Positions 5,569 to 8,971 of a DNA stretch of 8,971 nt are shown piece by piece (position 1 is the first letter of the stretch; the number at the start of each line of letters is the position of its first letter). The stretch comes from a bacterium. Lineage in GTDB: Bacteria > Bacillota_I > Bacilli_A > RF39 > UBA660. The DNA lies in the NCBI GenBank assembly GCA_029007685.1, contig JAQXIG010000016.1:1-8971 (forward strand). Direction: 5' to 3'. The notes below the pieces were generated by a model. It saw only the letters and a program-made list of their open reading frames with translations. It was not told the origin of the DNA and did no database searches. The position numbers were made by a program, and so were the translations under genes.

Positions 5569-6123
5569 ATGGGAATGAAAAGGAATATCATATTGGCAGT
5601 TTGTGGTTTTTTTTGTGTTTTTATAGGTATTGTGTTAGGTGTTGCACATGCTATGCAAGATGATAAAAAGCAAAATGATGAGGCTATTAGTAGTGTTTTG
5701 CGTTATTATCAAAAATTAGAAGTAGAGGCCAATGCCTTTAATGAAAAAAAAAAAGAATATGCTGAGATTGTTTTAGGTGATCTATATGATGAATCGGTTT
5801 TAGAAGAATATTCTAATTGGATTCAAACAATTGTTGATTATCAAGAAATTGTGGATGCTATTGTAGAAATTTCTCAACCACTAAATCAGTTATGTAATCA
5901 AACTTACGGTGATAATGATGCTAATAATGCCTGTAAAAGTTATCAAATATCTTATGAAACCTGTATGAATTACTTTGTAAAAGATATTGAGGAATTTAAT
6001 ACTTTTATTGATTCCTATTTAGCAAGATATTCTGATACTGCTATAAAAAGGTATGAGTTAGATTCTAATAAATATTATTATATTGATGTAGATTTGGATG
6101 GAGAGTTTGTTGGTAAAAATTAA
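5569..6123 (+). CDS. Membrane-anchored extracytoplasmic protein of unknown function
   Basis: The product has 184 residues. A basic start (MGMKRN) is followed by one hydrophobic segment, about residues 6-28 (IILAVCGFFCVFIGIVLGVAHA). This can be an uncleaved anchor or a signal peptide: AHA before Met29 resembles a signal peptidase site, and no proper lipobox is seen. The remaining 155 residues are acidic and helical (YQKLEVEANAFNEKKKEYAE), contain three Cys (in QLCNQ, NACKS and ETCMN) and end YYYIDVDLDGEFVGKN, so they should lie outside the membrane. AGGAG (5556-5560) precedes ATG 5569 by 8 nt. The next gene starts 17 nt after the stop under the same promoter, so it is probably a partner of the phosphodiester-glycosidase-family protein. 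I do not recognise the family. Confidence 0.85.
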   Translation: MGMKRNIILAVCGFFCVFIGIVLGVAHAMQDDKKQNDEAISSVLRYYQKLEVEANAFNEKKKEYAEIVLGDLYDESVLEEYSNWIQTIVDYQEIVDAIVEISQPLNQLCNQTYGDNDANNACKSYQISYETCMNYFVKDIEEFNTFIDSYLARYSDTAIKRYELDSNKYYYIDVDLDGEFVGKN

Positions 6124-6140
6124 AGTAGTGAGGGAATTAT

Positions 6141-7199
6141 ATGGCTAAAAATAAAGTGATGAAGAAAAAAAAGAAAATTAATTTAAATATTAAACGTGTT
6201 TTCTTGTTGGTTTTATCTATTTTTGTGATGGGGTTATCTGTTGGGATGTTTTTGTTGTATGGTCCTTATAGTTGGTTTCGTGAGCGATGGATTACGACTG
6301 CTATGACGACTATGAGTCATCAGTATTTGGCTACGATGTTATTTGATAATGATACGATTCAAGAAGTTTTGGCTAGAAATAAGACAATTGAACCAGAGGA
6401 AGATACGAATCCTAACTTAATTAATACAGAGGATATTAATACTACTAAGTATAGTTCTAAGTATGAGAAGCAAATTTTGGAAAATGTGAAAGCGGATGAA
6501 TTGTACCGATTAATAGAGGTTAGTGGGACTGGATATCGTGGTTATTTAGTAGCTATTTATGATCCTTCTAAAGTTAGAATTGCAACGACTTCCAAATTAG
6601 GAACTACTGGTCAATCAGTTCAGGTAATTGCGAAAAATAATGATGCAGTTGTTGCTATGAATGCTAGTGGTTTTTTTGATCCAGATTGGAATAGTAACGG
6701 GGCGATTCCTCATGGTACGGTTATTAAAAATGGTAAAATTGTCTATGATTATGAAGATGCTAGAGTTGGAGGCGGATTCATTGGTTTTAATGAGGATCAT
6801 GTTTTAGTCCTTGGAAGATTTTCCAAATATGATGCTATTAATAAGTATAAATTGCGAGATGCTATTGAATTTGGTCCTTTCTTAATTGTTAATGGAAAAG
6901 CTGCCTTTGTTCAAGGTGATGGTGGATGGGGATTAGCGCCTCGTAGTGCCATTGGACAACGTCAAGATGGAATTGTGTTATTTTTAGTTATAGATGGTCG
7001 TGGAAGAAATAGTTCTATTGGTTGCGGTATGGTTGAGCTTACTGAAATTATGCAAAAGTATGGTGCTTATAATGCTGCTAATTTAGATGGTGGTTCTTCT
7101 AGTGGGTTAATTATTAATAATGAGATTATTAATCATCCAACTGCTGGGGGACAAAATGGACTTAGAAATATTCCAACAGCTTGGATTGTGTCAGAGTAA
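6141..7199 (+). CDS. Membrane-anchored phosphodiester glycosidase family protein (NAGPA/DUF2233, PF09992)
   Basis: The 352-residue product starts with a lysine-rich cytoplasmic end (MAKNKVMKKKKKIN), then one membrane segment at about residues 20-42, then a linker to about 120 and the catalytic-type domain to the end. Hallmarks of the family (founding member: the lysosomal uncovering enzyme NAGPA) are MNASGFFDP (Asn174 to Asp180), EFGPFLIVNGK, APRSAIGQ (Arg268), VIDGR (Asp285, Arg287) and NLDGGSSSG (Asp316 to Gly322). Bacterial members act outside the membrane on polysaccharide- or wall-linked sugar phosphodiesters; the substrate here is unknown. A GTGAGGG ribosome site (6128-6134) precedes ATG 6141. 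It is the second and last gene of a unit with the Cys-containing protein at 5569, and a strong terminator follows at 7212. No key motif looks damaged. Confidence 0.93.
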   Translation: MAKNKVMKKKKKINLNIKRVFLLVLSIFVMGLSVGMFLLYGPYSWFRERWITTAMTTMSHQYLATMLFDNDTIQEVLARNKTIEPEEDTNPNLINTEDINTTKYSSKYEKQILENVKADELYRLIEVSGTGYRGYLVAIYDPSKVRIATTSKLGTTGQSVQVIAKNNDAVVAMNASGFFDPDWNSNGAIPHGTVIKNGKIVYDYEDARVGGGFIGFNEDHVLVLGRFSKYDAINKYKLRDAIEFGPFLIVNGKAAFVQGDGGWGLAPRSAIGQRQDGIVLFLVIDGRGRNSSIGCGMVELTEIMQKYGAYNAANLDGGSSSGLIINNEIINHPTAGGQNGLRNIPTAWIVSE

Positions 7200-7211
7200 G
7201 TGTTGTTAGTC

Positions 7212-7251
7212 AAAACTCTAATTGAAAATTTGATTTCAGTTGGAGTTTTTT
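7212..7251 (+). terminator. Strong intrinsic terminator
   Basis: A perfect 13-bp stem (with two G-U pairs) joins 7212-7224 (AAAACTCTAATTG) to 7237-7249 (CAGTTGGAGTTTT) around a 12-nt loop, ending in TTTTTT at 7246-7251. It starts 13 bp after the upstream stop codon. Confidence 0.9.
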
Positions 7252-7271
7252 GATTAAATTTATGATTTATA

Positions 7272-7300
7272 TTCTTTTGTTTTGCAAAATGTTATATAAT
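7272..7300 (+). promoter_or_regulatory. Promoter ahead of the PFOR gene (good -10, weak -35)
   Basis: TATAAT at 7295-7300 is a perfect -10. At 17 bp spacing the -35 would be TTCTTT (7272-7277), which is poor. The predicted start near 7307 leaves a leader of about 23 nt before ATG 7330. An activator or an AT-rich upstream element may compensate. Confidence 0.6.
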
Positions 7301-7329
7301 AAAAATATAGTTAGAAAAGAGTGGATATT

Positions 7330-8971
7330 ATGAAATATAGAATTATGGATGGCAATGAAGCATGTAGTCATGTTTCTTATCACTTTACAGAAGTAGCAGG
7401 GATTTATCCGATTACTCCTGCTTCTCCTATGGCTGAGCTAACAGATCAATGGAGTAATAGTGATAAGAAAAATTTCTTTGGAGGTCGTGTGAACGTTGTA
7501 GAGATGCAGTCAGAAGCTGGGGCAGCTGGGATGGTACATGGATCTTTGCAGGCTGGCTGCCTCACTACTACTTATACGGCTAGTCAGGGATTGTTGTTGA
7601 TGCTTCCTAATATGTATAAAATAGCTGGAGAACTGTTACCTGGAGTTATTCATGTGGCTGCTCGTTCTATCGCTACGCATGCCTTATCCATATTGGGGGA
7701 TCATCAAGATATTTATGCAGCTCGAATGACTGGTTTTGCACTTCTTGCTTCTAACTCTGTTCAACAGGTTATGGATTTAACAGGGGTTGCACATTTAGCT
7801 GCTATCCAGGGGAAAATTCCTTTTCTTCATTTTTTTGATGGTTTTAGAACGAGTCATGAATTACAAAAAATTCGATTAATTGATACTGATCAGATGAAGG
7901 ACTGGATTGATCAGGACCGTTTGGAAGAATTTAGAAAAAGGGGACTACAACCTAGTAATCCTGTGACACGTGGTACGACTCAAAATGATGATATCTATTT
8001 TCAATCAGTGGAAGTAAGAAATCGTTATTATGAACAATTACCGGATATAGTAGAAGAGTATATGCAAAAAGTCAATCAATTGACAGGGGAAGACTACCAT
8101 CCTTTTAATTATTACGGAGATCGTGATGCTACTAAGGTTATTGTAGCTATGGGATCTGTTTGTGAGACTATTAAGGAGACGATTGATGCTTTACAGTTAT
8201 GTGGGGAAAAAGTAGGATTGGTAGAAGTACATCTATATCGTCCTTTTTCTAGAAAATATTTTCTTAAGGTATTTCCTAATAGCGTTCAAAAAGTTGCTGT
8301 TTTGGATCGAACGAAAGAGCCTGGTAGCTTAGGGGAACCTCTTTATTTAGATGTGGTTGGTGTTTTACGTGATGATTTCCCTGACCTTAAGATTATTGGT
8401 GGTCGTTATGGATTATCTAGTAAGAATACAACTCCTCGTGATATTGCAGCTGTTTATGAGTTTTTGGATCAGTCAGATTGTTTTACTAATTTTACAATTG
8501 GTATTTGTGATGATGTTACGAATCGTAGTTTAGTAGCAAAGGATATTGATCTATCTTTAGAACAAACGGAGTTTTTGATTTATGGCTATGGCTCTGATGG
8601 TATGGTTAGTGCTTGTAAGGATCTTATGAAAATAACGGGTGAGTTTAGTAATGCTTTTGTTCAGGGATATTTTCAATATGATTCGAAGAAATCTGGAGGA
8701 TTGACAAAATCACATTTGCGTTTTGGAAAAGATCCTATTCATTCTACGTATTATGTGGAACATCCTAATTTAGTTATGTGTACCAAAGAGTCTTATTTGA
8801 AACAGTTTCAGATGTTAGATGGAATTTCACAGCAGGGAACTTTTATTCTTAATACTTCTAAGTCTAAGGATGAAGTATGGGGACTCCTTTCTGCTCATGA
8901 TCAGGCTATTATTAGAGAAAGAAAAGTTCAATTCTATATTGTGGATGCTTTTAAGATTGCCAAAGAGGTTG
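7330..8971 (+). CDS. nifJ: Pyruvate:ferredoxin (flavodoxin) oxidoreductase, N-terminal part (3' truncated by window)
   Basis: The enzyme converts pyruvate and CoA to acetyl-CoA and CO2 and passes electrons to ferredoxin, the usual pyruvate-oxidising step of anaerobes. The visible 547 codons are under half of the roughly 1,170-1,200-residue homodimeric single-chain form. Domain I has YPITPASPMAE (Thr29), EMQSEAGAAG (Glu62), ASQGLLLMLPNMYKIAGELL and ARSIATHALSILGDHQD (Arg112). These match Thr31, Glu64 and Arg114 of the Desulfovibrio africanus enzyme, allowing a shift of two. Domain II ends near GGRYGLSSKNTTP (357-369). Domain III begins with GYGSDGMVSACK (419-430) and YDSKKSGG (450-457). The iron-sulphur and C-terminal TPP domains lie beyond the edge. 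A modest GAGTGG ribosome site precedes ATG 7330. The GSDGMVSACK stretch departs from the GSDGTVGANK I expect in this family. Confidence 0.96.
   Translation, partial: MKYRIMDGNEACSHVSYHFTEVAGIYPITPASPMAELTDQWSNSDKKNFFGGRVNVVEMQSEAGAAGMVHGSLQAGCLTTTYTASQGLLLMLPNMYKIAGELLPGVIHVAARSIATHALSILGDHQDIYAARMTGFALLASNSVQQVMDLTGVAHLAAIQGKIPFLHFFDGFRTSHELQKIRLIDTDQMKDWIDQDRLEEFRKRGLQPSNPVTRGTTQNDDIYFQSVEVRNRYYEQLPDIVEEYMQKVNQLTGEDYHPFNYYGDRDATKVIVAMGSVCETIKETIDALQLCGEKVGLVEVHLYRPFSRKYFLKVFPNSVQKVAVLDRTKEPGSLGEPLYLDVVGVLRDDFPDLKIIGGRYGLSSKNTTPRDIAAVYEFLDQSDCFTNFTIGICDDVTNRSLVAKDIDLSLEQTEFLIYGYGSDGMVSACKDLMKITGEFSNAFVQGYFQYDSKKSGGLTKSHLRFGKDPIHSTYYVEHPNLVMCTKESYLKQFQMLDGISQQGTFILNTSKSKDEVWGLLSAHDQAIIRERKVQFYIVDAFKIAKEV

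Noticed and set aside
6615..6800. 61-codon - strand frame
   Set aside because: It lies wholly inside the conserved core of the phosphodiester-glycosidase-family gene; it is a shadow frame.
8351..8533. 60-codon + frame rich in Leu and Val
   Set aside because: It is an out-of-frame reading of the PFOR coding sequence.
1..8971. Insertion sequences, tRNA or rRNA genes, phage or defence genes
   Set aside because: I found no transposase-like frame, terminal inverted repeats, tRNA cloverleaf or rRNA-like sequence on either strand by reading.

Overview
The window is AT-rich (roughly one third G+C) and reads as a low-GC, anaerobic Firmicute. Three things point there: a SpoVS-type gene, a class-wide Gram-positive T-box leader ahead of a seryl-tRNA synthetase, and the start of a pyruvate:ferredoxin oxidoreductase gene. 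Sporulation is suggested by spoVS but not proven by it. I cannot fix the genus; a gut-type Bacilli/Erysipelotrichia or Clostridia-like lineage is my inference. The standard bacterial code applies, since Trp is TGG and serS ends in TGA. All convincing genes lie on the + strand.

Layout. At 1-220 is the 3' end of a gene whose product ends in a Pro/Thr/Val 16-residue tandem repeat, followed by a terminator. At 288-554 is spoVS, followed by two hairpins. The stretch 715-1520 is the wreck of a helical (TPR-like) hypothetical gene with several frame lesions. At 1517-1746 are a strong promoter and a T-box leader whose likely specifier is the Ser codon UCU. The leader does not lead straight into serS. 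It first reaches a well-initiated but broken reading frame (1764-2627), and only then intact serS (2660-3937). After serS, 3985-4303 may be another decayed gene. At 4420-4665 is a thioredoxin-3-like small protein that lacks the second active-site Cys and the expected ATG. At 4911-5474 is a Nudix hydrolase with its own extended -10. At 5569-7199 is a two-gene unit under a good promoter: a membrane-anchored extracytoplasmic protein of unknown function and a membrane-anchored phosphodiester-glycosidase-family (NAGPA/DUF2233-type) protein, closed by a strong terminator. At 7330-8971 is the N-terminal 547 codons of PFOR (nifJ), running off the window.

Functionally this is mostly a housekeeping stretch of short transcription units separated by terminators. 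The notable theme is gene decay around the serS locus: broken frames lie upstream of the T-box, inside the T-box operon, and possibly downstream of serS, while serS, its promoter and its leader remain intact. I did not find a convincing new multi-gene system. The items most worth a second look are the broken ORF between T-box and serS, the AUA-start/CxxG thioredoxin-like gene, the unassigned partner of the phosphodiester glycosidase, and the near-identical 48-bp repeats at the left edge.
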